A DNA stretch of 64,000 nt. Origin: Eustoma russellianum (taxonomy: Eukaryota > Streptophyta > Magnoliopsida > Gentianales > Gentianaceae). This document shows positions 34,026 to 45,949 of this stretch, piece by piece. The translations under genes and the position numbers were made by a program. The notes below the pieces were generated by a model. The model was not told where the DNA came from. It searched no databases and worked only from the letters and a program-made list of their open reading frames with translations. The stretch's first letter is position 1. Each line of letters starts with the position of its first letter. The stretch spans positions 16,908,974-16,972,973 of the forward strand of contig AP025069.1 of assembly GCA_036186865.1 (NCBI GenBank), given 5' to 3'.

Positions 34026-36345
34026 CTAAATTCTTGGAATCCATGAAAGACGAAAGTTAGGTTCCGCCGCAATCTTTGATCCTTGCATAGTTTTGACCCA
34101 CATCTCAATATCATAATGTATCGAAGCCCAAAGTGTAGCAGGAGCAAATGAAGCCGAATCTCCATATACTAATGCCGCATAGGTGCGCCATATATTGAAG
34201 ACAACAATAGCCGGAACGATAATCTTTAAAATCCAAATAGTGACGAGAACAAGGAGCGATACCACCAAGATAGCAAGTACTGAAGAAGGTGTAGGGAGAT
34301 GGGTGACGTACCATGTAATTCTATGGCGAAGAAATCCCAAATGGTCCGAATGTTGTTGCAGTAGAGAAAAACATGGTCTACCGTGGCTGAATGTTGTTTA
34401 CAAAAAGGACACTGTGTGGGTCGAGCGGTAGAGTATCTGCCGATATAATCCTCAAATGGCAAAGCCGAGTGGAAAATGCGCCATAAGAATAATTTTATGG
34501 TGGGAGAATGATGCTTATACCAAATGAATTTAGCAGAGAGCAATGTGGGCCTTGCAACACGGCAAATGTCATAAGCAGATTTCAAAGAAAACTCACCAGA
34601 CGCCGTGGGTTTCCATGTAAGGTGAGGTCCAGAGCCTTTTGTCTGAGCAATGCAGTTATCATGGATTCTACAAATGAGCTTCCAAATCGGCAAATCCGGG
34701 AGGCATGGGCGGTAATCTCCTCTGCGGCCATATTTAACATGCATGTACTTACTCCATAGTGTATTTTGCTGATGATATGACCACCATATTCGACAGTGAT
34801 ATGCCATTTGTAAGCTATTGAGATCCCAGAGTCCCAAGCCGCCTTCTTCAGTTGGCAAAGTTATTTTGGACCATGCAACCCAATGATGTCGATTACCCCA
34901 ATAAAAGGATGCCATCTTCCTTTCAATGACTTTGATGACTGACTTGGGCAAACCTCCTGCTGCCAAAATATGAAGTGGAAGGGCTAAAATCACTGAGCGT
35001 AGTAGCACCAATCGTCCTGCTGCGGATAGAAGACGAGAATGCCATCCTTCAATTCGATTATCAATATGCTGCAGGAGGGATGTACAATATCTGGCGCGAT
35101 TAATACCCTTATGCAAATATGAACTAAGATACCAAAATGGCAAAGCGGCACTCCGCATGCCTAAGATTGTCTCAAAAGAGCGACGTTGGTGAGCCAGAGT
35201 TCTGGCAGAGGGTATAAAACTACTCTTCTGAAAATTAATTTTTTGTCCTGATGCTGTTTCATATGAAGTTAAGAAAGAGTGAAATCGTCGTAAATTGCGT
35301 TGTGTACCCCGTAGAAAAATAAGTAAATCATCCGCATATGCTAAATGGGTGATGGCAAATGGGATACGGCCCAGGCGAAAAGGCTGTAGGCCTCCAGAGT
35401 CAACTAAAGATTCGAAGCCCCTGCTAAAACCCTCAGAAGATAGAATGAAAAGTAGCGGAGACAGTGGGTCACCCTGCTTGACCCCTCTGTATGGCCTGAA
35501 AGATGCCAAAGGTTGGCCATTGATCAAAACCGATAGTGTAGTAGCGCGCAAGTGGTTGAGGATTATCTGAATAAAGAAGTTGGAGAAACCAAACTGTCGC
35601 AACAACAATTCTAGATACTCCCAGCTAACACGGTCAAAAGCTTTCATCGTGTCCAATTTCAAGCATAATTGGGATCCACTTTTATCAAGCATATGCACCA
35701 TCTCACGTGCCATAAGAACTTGTGAAGAGATATCATGCCCAGGCAAAAAACCTGTCTATTCTGGGGAAATCAATTTAGGGAGCAGTTTCCCCAAGCTCGT
35801 GGCGATAATCCGCGTGCAAACTTTACTCAGAAAGTTTGTAAGACATATAGGGCGAAAGTCACTGAAAGTTTGAGGAGACTGTGTCTTTGGTATCAAAGTA
35901 ATCAATGCACTAGCCATTACAGTAGGTTGCGGCACACCTAGAAAAAACTCCTGCACAGCTTTAACCACATCAGAATGTATAACTGGCCAACGCGATCTGT
36001 AAAATGTACTATGAAATCCATCTGGCCCTGCTGCACTCTGAGGATCTAAATGCCAAACTGCCTCCTTTACCTCTGCTGCTACGGGTAACTGAGTAAGCAT
36101 AATATTATCCTCCGCCGATATCATACAAGGGATGTGGGAAAGAATTGATGAATGACTATGTGTTGGCTCCCGAGCAAATAGAGTGGTGTAGAACGAAACG
36201 GCTTCCGCCATAATGTCAGCCGATGTTGATAATAAGGTGCCAGTGGAGGTGCAAATCTGTTGTATACGGAGGTTGGTTCGCCGCCCTTTGACAATAGAAT
36301 GAAAATAGCGAGTGTTTGCGTTGCCCTCTTTGAACCATTTACCCT
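34026..36345 (-). pseudogene. LINE B ORF2: reverse transcriptase and zf-RVT
   Basis: The RT domain of ORF2 copies LINE RNA at the nicked target. In order on the minus strand: SAAGPDGFHSTFY (around 36020), LTNFLSKVCTRIIATSL, the catalytic-Asp box LKLDTMKAFDRVSW, KQGDPLSPLLFILSSEGFSR, LAYADDLLIFL (YADD box, around 35325-35345), then the thumb and C-terminal region with LPKSVIKVIERKMASFYWGN, and a zf-RVT finger CPFCKQHSATVDHVFLYC. Three lesions: TAG at 35756-35758 in the SPE-TGF motif, a one-base frameshift near 34240, and TAG at 34026-34028. The longest open part is 34226-35746 (506 codons). Confidence 0.9.
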
Positions 36346-36929
36346 GGCTTTTTGTTTCCAGAAATGTAATTCATAAGTAGATGCCCGAAGATATTCTGCC
36401 TTTGCTCGATGATATGCCTCACGAGTATCTTCGGTAGGATTAGCATCCCAAGAAGCCTCAGCATTATTCAGATGAGATTCCGCATGCATAAGGTTGTTAA
36501 ATATATTACCAAATATTTCTTTGTTCCACCGTTGAATGTCTCGTTTCAGAGAAAATAACTTTGAATAAAAGCCATACATACCTCCAGTCGTTGGATATGA
36601 CAACGATGCATTCTGCATATAAGAGTAAAAATTTGGATGAAGCAACCAGGAATCCAAGAAACGAAAAGAGCGTCGGCCACTTGCCGTATGTAGGCGACAC
36701 GCAAACAATAATGGCGTGTGATCCAAAGTCACCCGCGGAAGATGTGTTAACTGCATGTCTTCAAACACATCTTGGAAAGAGGAATTAACGAATAACCAAT
36801 CTAATCTGCAACGAACGCGGCCTAGTCCCCTGCCATCTGCCCAAGTAAATCTGGGTCCATGATATGGTGGTGCCATAAGAGAACAACGCTCTATGCAGTC
36901 ATTAAAATCCTGTAAAATCGTCAGAGGGG
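36121..36929 (-). pseudogene. LINE B ORF2: endonuclease C-terminal half and linker
   Basis: Continues the endonuclease beyond the Copia insertion: FTWADGRGLGRVRCRLDWLF and the SDH-equivalent LDHTPLLF (Ser to Leu). A long linker follows, with WLLHPNFYSYM, a helical AEYLRASTYELHFWKQKA block and a frameshift near 36345 that separates it from the RT frame. The sequence directly abuts the Copia TSD (gatgt, 36930-36934). Confidence 0.85.
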
Positions 36930-36934
36930 GATGT

Positions 36935-38397
36935 TGTTAGGAAATCAACCGAGATCACTGCCAAACGCGCAGCGAAAAACAAAAAAACTTGATCTCCGAT
37001 TTCCTACCAAGGATCCATGTTGTTCGTTTAATTCGATGAAAGAAACTCGAAAATTACCTTTGTAGATCCGAATTACGCAGATGAAGCAGGTGCGAGAATA
37101 CGATCACCCTCTGTCGGTATCCATACGAACGCTTCCGCCCAGAGTGCTAGCTCTTCAAACGGCGCGGCTAAAGAACTCGTTTTTCTCAAAAACGATTCTA
37201 GGGTTTCGTTTTCTGTTCTTTCGTTTTTCTAATTGCTTGGTGTATGAAATACGCCAAGTTCCATACATATATATAGATATCAAAATCCGATTGCAGATCG
37301 GATTTGTTAACGCTATCAAAATCCGTACCAGATACGGATTCTGTTAGGATTAGATAAAACCAATCAAAATCCATATCAAATATGGATTCTCTGTTATTAT
37401 CCGATGATATAAATATATACATAAAAAACAAAATTAATAATAATAATAATAATAATAATAATTAATATCCAATATTAATATTATTAATATTAAAAAAACG
37501 ATAATGAAAATAATAATAATTAATATCCAATATTAATATTATTAATATTATTAATCTCAGCCATACGCATTCTTGTGTGTGACCCGATAGGCCCATATTA
37601 ATTGGCAGTTGATTAAATCTCTATTAAACCAACAAGTCGTAATTGGCCTCTAGCAAGGCATTACAACTACCCAATTAATACGAGTAAAGTCCAACTAGCC
37701 TAATAATAGTACATGCATTAATCCCTTTGTCACACGATATCTAGTTTGAACATAAGTCATGGTCAGCGTCATACTTATATAGTTCAAACATATGATTACT
37801 CGATCTCTAAGTAGACTGATAAAACAAATGATATTGATCAGACTATCAATTCATTTGAGCACGGCCATGCATTTCACAGTCTCACTAATCGAGGGGCCCA
37901 AAGATATCTCTCTCAAAAGAGAGGGACAAATTCTATCTTGATTGTTCAATATCCTCTACATAATTTCTATCACATTCAATCATGACCTTTATTATTATCC
38001 AGTTACGGATAACGTTTGATCATGTCAAAATATAATAGTCCTTATGTTGGAAACTATGACAATCTCAAGTCAAAGGATTAAAACATGACTATCATGAGAT
38101 TTACTTATGACGCTAATCCATGTAGCAATCTCATGATGGGTCTATCCAATACACTGTTCTCTAACAAGTATCTATGAGATTGATTCATATCACCATACAC
38201 ATAATCATCTCATGATTATCAAATCAATACTCATACTGATTATAAATTATTTTATCTCCATAACAATAATGAATCAGAGACATATATCAAAATTGTGTAA
38301 CATACTAACCAACAATAATGATAATAAAACCTCTTTTATTAATAATAAATGCATAACATAAATATCCAAATCATGGCCTAGGGCACATACACTAACA
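36935..38397 (-). repeat. Copia 3' LTR (1463 bp)
   Basis: Near-identical to 44044-45504. Includes an (AAT)n stretch and two copies of an ATATTAATATT-type palindrome (37430-37560). No gene. Confidence 0.95.
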
Positions 38398-38410
38398 ATC
38401 TCCCACTTGC
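38398..38410 (-). promoter_or_regulatory. Copia polypurine tract
   Basis: Minus strand CAAGTGGGAGAT abuts the 3' LTR start TGTTAGTG. Priming site for plus-strand DNA synthesis. Confidence 0.85.
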
Positions 38411-38417
38411 ACTAGGC

Positions 38418-40382
38418 CTACAAATATCTGAGACCCATAGATCTAGTGTGCTGATCATGCTTGACCAGTGAGAGAGGCTTAGTCAATGGATCCGCTATGT
38501 TATCGTTTATGTCAACTTTGCATATCTTGACATCTCCTCTATCGATGATGTCTCGAATGAGATGGTAGCGTCTGAGTATATGTTTAGATCTCTGATGAGA
38601 CCTAGGCTCTTTTGCTTGTGCTATGGCACCATTGTTGTCACAATAAATGTCCACAGGATTTGCAATGCTAGGTACCACTCCTAGCTCAGTAATGAACTTC
38701 TTCAACCAAACTGCTTCTTTAGCTGCATCTGATGCTGCTATATACTCAGCCTCTGTTGTAGAATCAGCCACAGTGCTTTGTTTTGAACTCTTCCAACTAA
38801 CAGCTCCACCATTCAATGTGAACACAAAACCGGACTGCGATCTGAAATCATCTATGTCGGTTTGGAAGCTAGCATCTGTGTAACCATTTACAACTAACTC
38901 GTCATCCAAACCTCCATAAACCAAGAATACATCTTTAGTCCTTCTGAGGTACTTAAGAATATTCTTGACAGCTGTCCAGTGACCTTCACCAGGGTCAGCT
39001 TGATATCTACTTGTTGTGCTCAATGGATATGAGACATCTGGTCTAGTACATAACATGGCATACATGATCGATCCTATAGCAGAAGCATAAGGAATTTTAT
39101 TCATTCGATCTCGCTCATCAGATGTCTGAGGACATTGATTCTTGCTAAGATGAATGCCATGAGACATAGGTAGGAATCCTTTCTTGGACTCTTGCATGTT
39201 GAACCTCTTCAACATTTTATCTATGTATGTACTCTGACTCAAGCCTATTATCCTTTTAGATCTATCTCTATAGATCTTGATACCAAGGATATAGGTAGCC
39301 TCGCCCAAGTCCTTCATTGAAAATGAATTCCCTAACCAAGCCTTAACCTTTTGCAAGGTAGGGATATCATTCCCAATAAGCAATATCTCATCCACATATA
39401 AGACCAGAAACACTACTGCACTCCCACTAACCATCTTGTAAACACAAGGTTCATCTTCATTCTTGATGAAACCAAAGTTCTTAACTGTTTCATCAAAACG
39501 AAGATTCCAGCTTCGAGATGCTTGCTTCAATCCATAGATGGACCTTTGAAGCTTGCAAACCTTCTTTGAATTCTCAGGATTTACAAAACCCTCAGGTTGT
39601 GTCATGTACACATCCTCGAGTAAATTTCCATTAAGGAAAGCAGTTTTGACATCCATTTGCCATATCTCATAATCATAGTATGCTGCAATGGCAAGGAGAA
39701 TTCGAATAGACTTAAGCATAGCTACTGGTGAAAAGGTTTCATCATAGTCTATACCATGAGTTTGCTTGAAACCTTTAGCCACAAGCCTTGCTTTGTAGGT
39801 TTGCACATTTCCATCCATGTCAGTTTTCTTCTTGAAAACCCATTTGCAACCAATAGTCTTAATACCCTCTGGAGGATCAATTAAAGACCAAACTTGGTTA
39901 TCAAACATGGATTGCATCTCAGAATTCATGGCTCCAAGCCATTTATCTGAATCTGGACCTGACACATCTTCCTGATAGGTAGTAGGCTCATCTTGATCTA
40001 TGAGCATAACTTCATTATCATCAGTCACAAGAAATCCGTATCTCTCTGGCTGACGATGTATCCTATCAGATCTGCGTTGGACTTGTGTTACATTTTCAGG
40101 CTCCACAACTGTTTGTGGCTCTGAAATTGTCTCTAAAGACGGTTCAACGATATCTTGTGGAACTTGAGTTTCCTCAAGTTGTACTATACTCCCACTTGTT
40201 CTCTTGGAGAGAAACTCCTTTTCCAAAAAGACTCCATTTCGAGCAACAAACACTTTGTTCTCTGAGGGAATATAGAAATAGTACCCTTTAGTTTCTTTAG
40301 GATACCCCACAAAAATACATTTGATAGATTTTGGAGCTAGCTTATCTGACATTAATCTTTTCACATAAGCTTCACAACCCAA
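38418..40382 (-). CDS. Copia pol: integrase tail, reverse transcriptase and RNase H
   Basis: A 654-codon open frame with no stop. It starts mid-protein after a one-base deletion near 40372, in the GCEAYVKRL integrase-tail block. The RVT_2 domain follows: WVFKKKTDMDGNVQTYKARL, IWQMDVKTAFLNGNL (first catalytic Asp) and YGLKQASRSWN. The second active-site motif reads YVDEILLIGND where Copia RTs have YVDD. The codon is GAG (plus-strand CTC, 39387-39389), so the second Asp is Glu. RNase H follows: GYTDASFQTD, DSTTEAEYIAASDAAKEAVW, DNNGAIAQA and KHI..RYH, ending with DPLTKPL. The stop lies just before the PPT. Confidence 0.92.
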   Translation of the reverse strand: MGCEAYVKRLMSDKLAPKSIKCIFVGYPKETKGYYFYIPSENKVFVARNGVFLEKEFLSKRTSGSIVQLEETQVPQDIVEPSLETISEPQTVVEPENVTQVQRRSDRIHRQPERYGFLVTDDNEVMLIDQDEPTTYQEDVSGPDSDKWLGAMNSEMQSMFDNQVWSLIDPPEGIKTIGCKWVFKKKTDMDGNVQTYKARLVAKGFKQTHGIDYDETFSPVAMLKSIRILLAIAAYYDYEIWQMDVKTAFLNGNLLEDVYMTQPEGFVNPENSKKVCKLQRSIYGLKQASRSWNLRFDETVKNFGFIKNEDEPCVYKMVSGSAVVFLVLYVDEILLIGNDIPTLQKVKAWLGNSFSMKDLGEATYILGIKIYRDRSKRIIGLSQSTYIDKMLKRFNMQESKKGFLPMSHGIHLSKNQCPQTSDERDRMNKIPYASAIGSIMYAMLCTRPDVSYPLSTTSRYQADPGEGHWTAVKNILKYLRRTKDVFLVYGGLDDELVVNGYTDASFQTDIDDFRSQSGFVFTLNGGAVSWKSSKQSTVADSTTEAEYIAASDAAKEAVWLKKFITELGVVPSIANPVDIYCDNNGAIAQAKEPRSHQRSKHILRRYHLIRDIIDRGDVKICKVDINDNIADPLTKPLSLVKHDQHTRSMGLRYL

Positions 40383-40630
40383 ATCTTAAGAAAAGACAAA
40401 CTGGGTCTCTTACCAGTCCACATCTTATATGGTGTCTTTTCAACCGCTTTAGATGGTACGCGGTTCAAAATGAATGCAGCTGTCTCCAAGGCATAACCCC
40501 AAAAGGATAAAGGAAGATCTACTTGACCCATCATAGATCGAACCATATCCAATAAAGTCCGATTTCTCCTTTCAGAAACACCAATCCAATGTGGGTTCCT
40601 GAAGCAGTCAACTGTGAAACGATTCCACAA
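40361..40630 (-). pseudogene. Copia integrase, middle segment in a shifted frame
   Basis: This 89-codon stretch holds the catalytic-Glu helix of integrase (GVSERRNRTLLDMVRSMM) and FWGYALETAAFILNRVPSKA, then KTPYKMWTGKRPSL. Single-base indels on each side (about 40590-40625 and 40372) put it in a different frame from both neighbours, so integrase cannot be made from this copy. Confidence 0.88.
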
Positions 40631-42384
40631 TTTCTTAGATGTTGGTCAAATTCTTGGCTCAAATATTCACCACCTCGATCTGATCGAAGGGTTTTAATTG
40701 TCTTACCAAGTTGATTTTGTACTTCATTTTGAAAAGTTCTAAACATTTCAAAAGACTCATGCTTATGTTTCATTAGGTAGACATAGCCATACCTACTGAA
40801 ATCATCAGTAAAAGTAATGAAATACTGAAATCCTCCCCTGGCACTAATGCTGATTGAGCCGCATACATCTATATGTACCAAGCCCAATAAGTCATTAGCC
40901 CTTTCACTATGTCTAGTAAAAGGAGTCTTTGTCATCTTTCCAAGCAAACAAGTCTCGCAATTTTCAAATGATTCAAAATCAAATGAATCTAATAATCCAT
41001 CTTGATGGAGTTTAGATACGCGCTTCTCATTTATATGGCTAAGGCGACAATGCCATAAATATGCAGGGTTTAATTCATTTGGCTTAGTTCTCTTTGAAGA
41101 TTTGTTATAAATATTACCGTCATTGGAATCATCAAGGTTAAGGACATAAATGCCATTATAACTACTTGCAATACAATAAAGCAAGTCATTTTTATCAAAA
41201 ATAGAACACTTCTTATTTTTAATTAAAAATGAATAACCTTCATCATCCAAAACAGACACTGAAATAAGATTCCTACTCATAGTAGGAACATAAAAGCAAT
41301 TGTTTAAAACTAACAAAAGCCCATTGGGCAAGACAAGCTCATAGGTCCCTACAGCTATAGCAGCAACTCTTGCTCTATTGCCAACACGCAGGTCCACCTC
41401 GCCCTTCTTCAGCATCCTACTCCTTTTGAGCCCCTGCATATTTGTACAAATATGGGATCCACATCCAGTATCTAATACCCAGGAAGAAGAAGTAGATAAA
41501 TTAATTTCTATAACATAAATACCTGAAGATGTAGTCGTACTACCCTTCAGCTTCTTCAACTCCTCCAAATAAACATCACAATTTCTTTTCCAATGCCCAG
41601 GCTTGTTGCAATTGAAACAAGTTCCTTCCTTAGGAACCTTTGCCTTGGGACCAGGTTTCGCTTTAGCTTGACCCTTTGCCCCTTTTGCACCCTTTGCACT
41701 TTTAGCCTTACCCTTGCCTTTAGCTTTCTTTTTCATTAGCTTGGTATTGACACTCAATACATGGGTAGGCTTCTTGATATTCCCCTCAACAGTTTTGAGC
41801 ATACCATGTAGCTCAGGAATGGACTTTTCCATATTATTCATATTGTAGTCCATGACGAACTGAGAAAAACTGCTAGGCAAAGAGTGTAGGATCAAATCCG
41901 TGGCGAGTTCCAAACTCAGGGGATATCCAAGTCTTGCAAGGTGATCTATATAGCCTTTCATCTTAAGAATATGAGCGCTAACAGATTCACCTTCAGACAT
42001 CTTACAGTCCAAAAGTGCAACAGCGGTGTCGAACCTATCCTGCCTAGCCTGTTGTTGGAAAGCTTGTTTGAGATGCACACTCATCTCATAAGCTTCTAAG
42101 TGTTCTAGGTCTTTCTGAAGTCCTGGACACATAGTTGCCAACATTAGACATCCTATGTCATTGGAATCTTCAACATGCTTCTTATACTTGTTCTTAACAG
42201 CAACAGAAGCATCAGCAGGAGAGGGTTCAGGGACAGGGTCATCGAGCACGTAGCACTTCTTTTCTTGCTTGAGAACAATTCTCAAGTTTCGAAACAAGTC
42301 AACAAAATTAGTCCCACATTCTTTTAGTTTTTCCTTCTCAAGGATAGATCGCAGCGATAAGGTGGAATTGTTATTAGCAGCCAT
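40531..42384 (-). CDS. Copia gag, protease and integrase N-terminus
   Basis: A 617-codon frame starting MAANNNSTLSL. Gag (UBN2-type) spans about residues 40-210. A Lys/Ala/Gly-rich basic linker is followed by a CCHC knuckle CFNCNKPGHWKRNC at about 254-267. The aspartic protease active site is VLDTGCGSHIC at about 303-313. Next come the GAG-pre-integrase zinc-binding domain (LWHCRLSHINEKRVSKLH and CETCLLGKM) and the integrase core with VHIDVCG (first Asp) and LRSDRGGEY (second Asp). The last 30 or so residues are out of frame with real integrase. This start suits because the PBS and a short leader precede it. Confidence 0.92.
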   Translation of the reverse strand: MAANNNSTLSLRSILEKEKLKECGTNFVDLFRNLRIVLKQEKKCYVLDDPVPEPSPADASVAVKNKYKKHVEDSNDIGCLMLATMCPGLQKDLEHLEAYEMSVHLKQAFQQQARQDRFDTAVALLDCKMSEGESVSAHILKMKGYIDHLARLGYPLSLELATDLILHSLPSSFSQFVMDYNMNNMEKSIPELHGMLKTVEGNIKKPTHVLSVNTKLMKKKAKGKGKAKSAKGAKGAKGQAKAKPGPKAKVPKEGTCFNCNKPGHWKRNCDVYLEELKKLKGSTTTSSGIYVIEINLSTSSSWVLDTGCGSHICTNMQGLKRSRMLKKGEVDLRVGNRARVAAIAVGTYELVLPNGLLLVLNNCFYVPTMSRNLISVSVLDDEGYSFLIKNKKCSIFDKNDLLYCIASSYNGIYVLNLDDSNDGNIYNKSSKRTKPNELNPAYLWHCRLSHINEKRVSKLHQDGLLDSFDFESFENCETCLLGKMTKTPFTRHSERANDLLGLVHIDVCGSISISARGGFQYFITFTDDFSRYGYVYLMKHKHESFEMFRTFQNEVQNQLGKTIKTLRSDRGGEYLSQEFDQHLRNCGIVSQLTASGTHIGLVFLKGEIGLYWIWFDL

Positions 42385-44030
42385 TTATGATCTACAAAAC
42401 ATGCAAAGTAACACTTTATTAATAACGAGGTAAAAATTTATAAAACTCCCACTAAAACATAACCCTCAAAAGAAATATTTTAGTGAGCTAAGATCCATAT
42501 TTGACTTAATTCTAAACTCAGCTTTGGCATGACGCTTAAAATTAAGTTATTTAGGTAGGTAATTTCTTTACCAATTACATCTCATGTAACTCTTAGAATT
42601 TATGGAATAATGACATCATATATCATTGTATGTTAGATTCCATCTAATGCCTTGGGCCCAAAACCGTTTTGATAGCCCAATTAAGTCTAACCAATTTTAA
42701 ACATATGAGTAGCACTATTACTCATCCTACGTAGCTAGGAATGTTTAAAGCACATTGCTTTGGCAATACCTACTTTAATACAATCCCAGTTTTAATAGGT
42801 GTTTAAGATATGGATGGCATAAAGACTTAAATTATTAATGAGGGTTCAACTTAGTTTATGTCTTGCATTGCATATCATTATATCGTAGCATCCTATATGC
42901 ATATATAATATATCATCCACGCATCTCATACAAAATGATAAATATGTAAACGTGACATAGCATGGCCAAACTAAATATGATCTTCATGAGACCAGATGAA
43001 GATCATAAAGGAAACCCTATGTGAAAGACTTCCTATTACAACATTTGCAATGATACATATCTTCTTGTCTTGAGCCCGTGCCTCCATCTCCATGGAATCC
43101 ACTCGTCCTTGGTGTGTGTTGCCATCACCATTTTGTAGCTTGATTCTTCATTTATTACAATAACAAAGAAAAACCTAACTACTTGCATAATAAAATACAA
43201 CAAAAACTACAGCGTCACGCAGACCATAATAACCCAAAACAAAAATATAACTAAGTCAATCACATAGGTCCTGAGGCCATGCTATGCACCATGCAAAGAC
43301 ATCAACAATTATAATATATCTTACATAAACATATTATAATAAATATATATTGACATTCTTAATGTCACGGTAACAAACTATAGGGCGTACGCATACGTGT
43401 AAAGCCTTATAGAAGCATATTAATGATCTTACTGTTTTGATTACGTGTAAAGCCTAACACAAACGCGTCAATCATATTACTGTTTTGATTACGTGTAAAT
43501 CCTTATAGAAGCATCGATCGAATCGATGGCTGTTATTCGTATACCTTAAAACAGAATATCAATCAAATCGATAATCTTCATCCGAAACCAGAAATCAGAA
43601 TCATCATCGAATTGATAATCTGTCTTTCGAAACACGAAAACAGAACCATCAATCGGTTGTTCATATCGATATAAACATAATCGTTTTTGATCATCTCATG
43701 ACAAACGAAAACTTTATATCACATATAACAATCCCGAATTTTAACATCTGATGAAACCGAATAGAAAAATCGATCCGCTCTCACCAGATGAGATTCGAAT
43801 AAGGTTTTACACATATCGTGTGATTATATCTAATATAAACAAAATTGGTTTTGATCATCACATGACAAACGATTACCGCCGTATACTGATCATCTCATGA
43901 AAACGAATTGAAAAACACCATTCTTTTCTCATCATATGAAATCCGAATTACTGTTTTATACATATCATGCTATACGAAAAACAGTAAACACATAAGCATG
44001 ATGTAATCGATTTAAACGAGACAACAAGTG
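42385..44030 (-). other. Copia 5' leader between PBS and gag
   Basis: About 1.65 kb of AT-rich non-coding sequence. The part near the PBS has several repeats of ATCGATCGAATCGAT-like and GTTTTGATTACGTGTAA phrases (43430-43650). No gene is seen. It presumably holds the packaging region, which I cannot locate. Confidence 0.7.
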
Positions 44031-44043
44031 TCTCTGATACCAC
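44031..44043 (-). promoter_or_regulatory. Copia primer-binding site
   Basis: Minus strand GTGGTATCAGAGA directly abuts the 5' LTR end. A perfect initiator-Met tRNA PBS core. Confidence 0.92.
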
Positions 44044-45504
44044 TGTTAGGAAATCAACCGAGATCACTGCCAAACGCGCAGCGGAAAACAAAAAAACTTG
44101 ATCTCTGATTTCCTACCAAGGATCCATGTTTTTCGTTTAATTCTATGAAAGAAACTCGAAAATTTACCTTTGTAGATCTGAATTACGCAGATGAAGCAGG
44201 TGCGAGAATATGATCACCCTCTGTCGGTATCCACACAAACGCTTCCGCCCAGAGTGCTAGCTCTTCAAACGGCGCGGCTGAAGAACTCGTTTTTCTCAAA
44301 AACGATTCTAGGGTTTCGTTTTCTGTTCTTTCGTTTTTCTAATTGCTTGGTGTATGAGATACGTCAAGCTCCATACATATATATAGATATCAAAATCCGA
44401 TTGCAGATCAGATTTGTTAACGCTATCAAAATCCGTACCAGATACGGATTCTGTTAGGATTAGATAAAACCAATCAAAATCCATATCAAATATGGATTCT
44501 CTGTTATTATCCGATGATATAAATATATACATAAAAAAACAAAATTAATAATAATAATAATAATAATAATTAATATCCAATATTAATATTATTAATATTA
44601 AAAAACGATAATAACAATAATAATAATTAATATCCAATATTAATATTATTAATATTATTAATCTCAGCCATACGCATTCTTGTGTGTGACCCGATAGGCC
44701 CATATTAATTGGCAGTTGATTAAATCTCTATTAAACCAACAAGTCGTAATTGGCCTCTAGCAAGGCATTACAACTACCCAATTAATACGAGTAAAGTCCA
44801 ACTAGCCTAATAATAGTACATGCATTAATCCCTTTGTCATACGATATCTAGTTTGAACATAAGTCATGGCCAGCGTCATACTTATATAGTTCAAACATAT
44901 GATTACTCGATCTCTAAGTAGACTGATAAAACAAATGATATTGATCACACTATCAATTCATTTGAGCACGTCCATGCATTTCACAGTCTCACTAATCGAG
45001 GGGCCCAAAGATATCTCTCTCAAAAGAGAGGGACAAATTCTATCTTGATTGTTCAATATCCTCTACATAATTTCTATCACATTGAATCATGACCTTTATT
45101 ATTATCCAGTTACGGATAACGTTTGATCATGTCAAAATATAATAGTCCTTATGTTGGAAACTATGACAATCTCAAGTCAAAGGATTAAAACATGACTATC
45201 ATGAGATTTACTTATGACGCTAATCCATGTAGCAATCTCATGATGGGTCTATCCAATACACTGTTCTCTAACAAGTATCTATGAGATTGATTCGTATCAC
45301 CATACACATAATCATCTCATGATTATCAAATCAATACTCATACTGATTATAAATTATTTTATCTCCATAACAATAATGAATCAGGAACATATATCAAAAT
45401 TGTGTAACATACTAACCAACAATAATGATAATAAGACCTCTTTTATTAATAATAAATGCATAACATAAATATCCAAATCATGGCCTAGGGCACATACACT
45501 AACA
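44044..45504 (-). repeat. Copia 5' LTR (1461 bp)
   Basis: Pairs with 36935-38397, with scattered substitutions and length changes in the (AAT)n tract. Transcription of the element should start here, toward lower coordinates. Confidence 0.95.
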
Positions 45505-45509
45505 GATGT

Positions 45510-45949
45510 GATCGGCCCCGATGATCCTCCAGCACACGAAAAGTGTTAAAATCCCCTCCAATTAACCAGGGTAATGAAGAAGACCGAGCAAAGTCACATA
45601 AAGAATGCCAAAGGACACGACGCTGCGATGCCGTGTGCTTTGCGTACACAACTGATAGAACAAATGTGAGTTGGAGCGGGTGAAATAGCAATGTGAAATG
45701 AACTACCTGACCTTGATCCTGCGTAGCAAGCAAACGAAACTCTGAATCACGCCAGAATAACCAAATGCGTTCAGACTGAGAAGCATAACAACTGGAAAAA
45801 CCAAGACGTAAACCAAACCCATCAATATGTGTAGGGGCATGCTTAGGTTCAATGAGAGCTAGTAAATGCAAACGATGTTCCGTAATCAAAAGTCGTAACC
45901 TAGGTAAAGAGGCACGCATGCCTCTGATATTCCATATTAATGTATTCAT
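45510..45949 (-). CDS. LINE B ORF2 start: endonuclease N-terminal half
   Basis: Opens MNTLIWNIRGMRASLPRLR, the start of the endonuclease domain. Catalytic blocks seen are WNIRG (Asn), LIEPKH (Glu), VVYAKHT (Tyr) and GGDFNTFRVLEDH (Asp, Asn). It is cut after GRSH by the Copia element and resumes at 36929; the extra residues before the stop at 45485 come from the LTR. The ATG (45947-45949) overlaps the ORF1 stop as ATGA. Confidence 0.88.

Larger units (their letters stand above)
36935..45504 (-). mobile_element. Complete Ty1/Copia LTR retrotransposon in LINE B
   Basis: 8.57 kb, minus strand, with LTRs at 44044-45504 (5') and 36935-38397 (3'), ends TGTTAG...CTAACA, and 5-bp TSD gatgt (36930-36934, 45505-45509). 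PBS and PPT are intact. Coding order is gag, protease, integrase, RT, RNase H, as in Copia. The LTRs are about 98% identical by eye, so it is younger than LINE B. Two frameshifts in integrase and a changed RT active site show that it is dead. Confidence 0.95.

Noticed and set aside
36561..36788. Plus-strand frames opposite LINE B ORF2 (also around 35295-35941, 38647-38883 and 40085-40291)
   Set aside because: Antisense shadows of well-supported RT, endonuclease and Copia pol frames.
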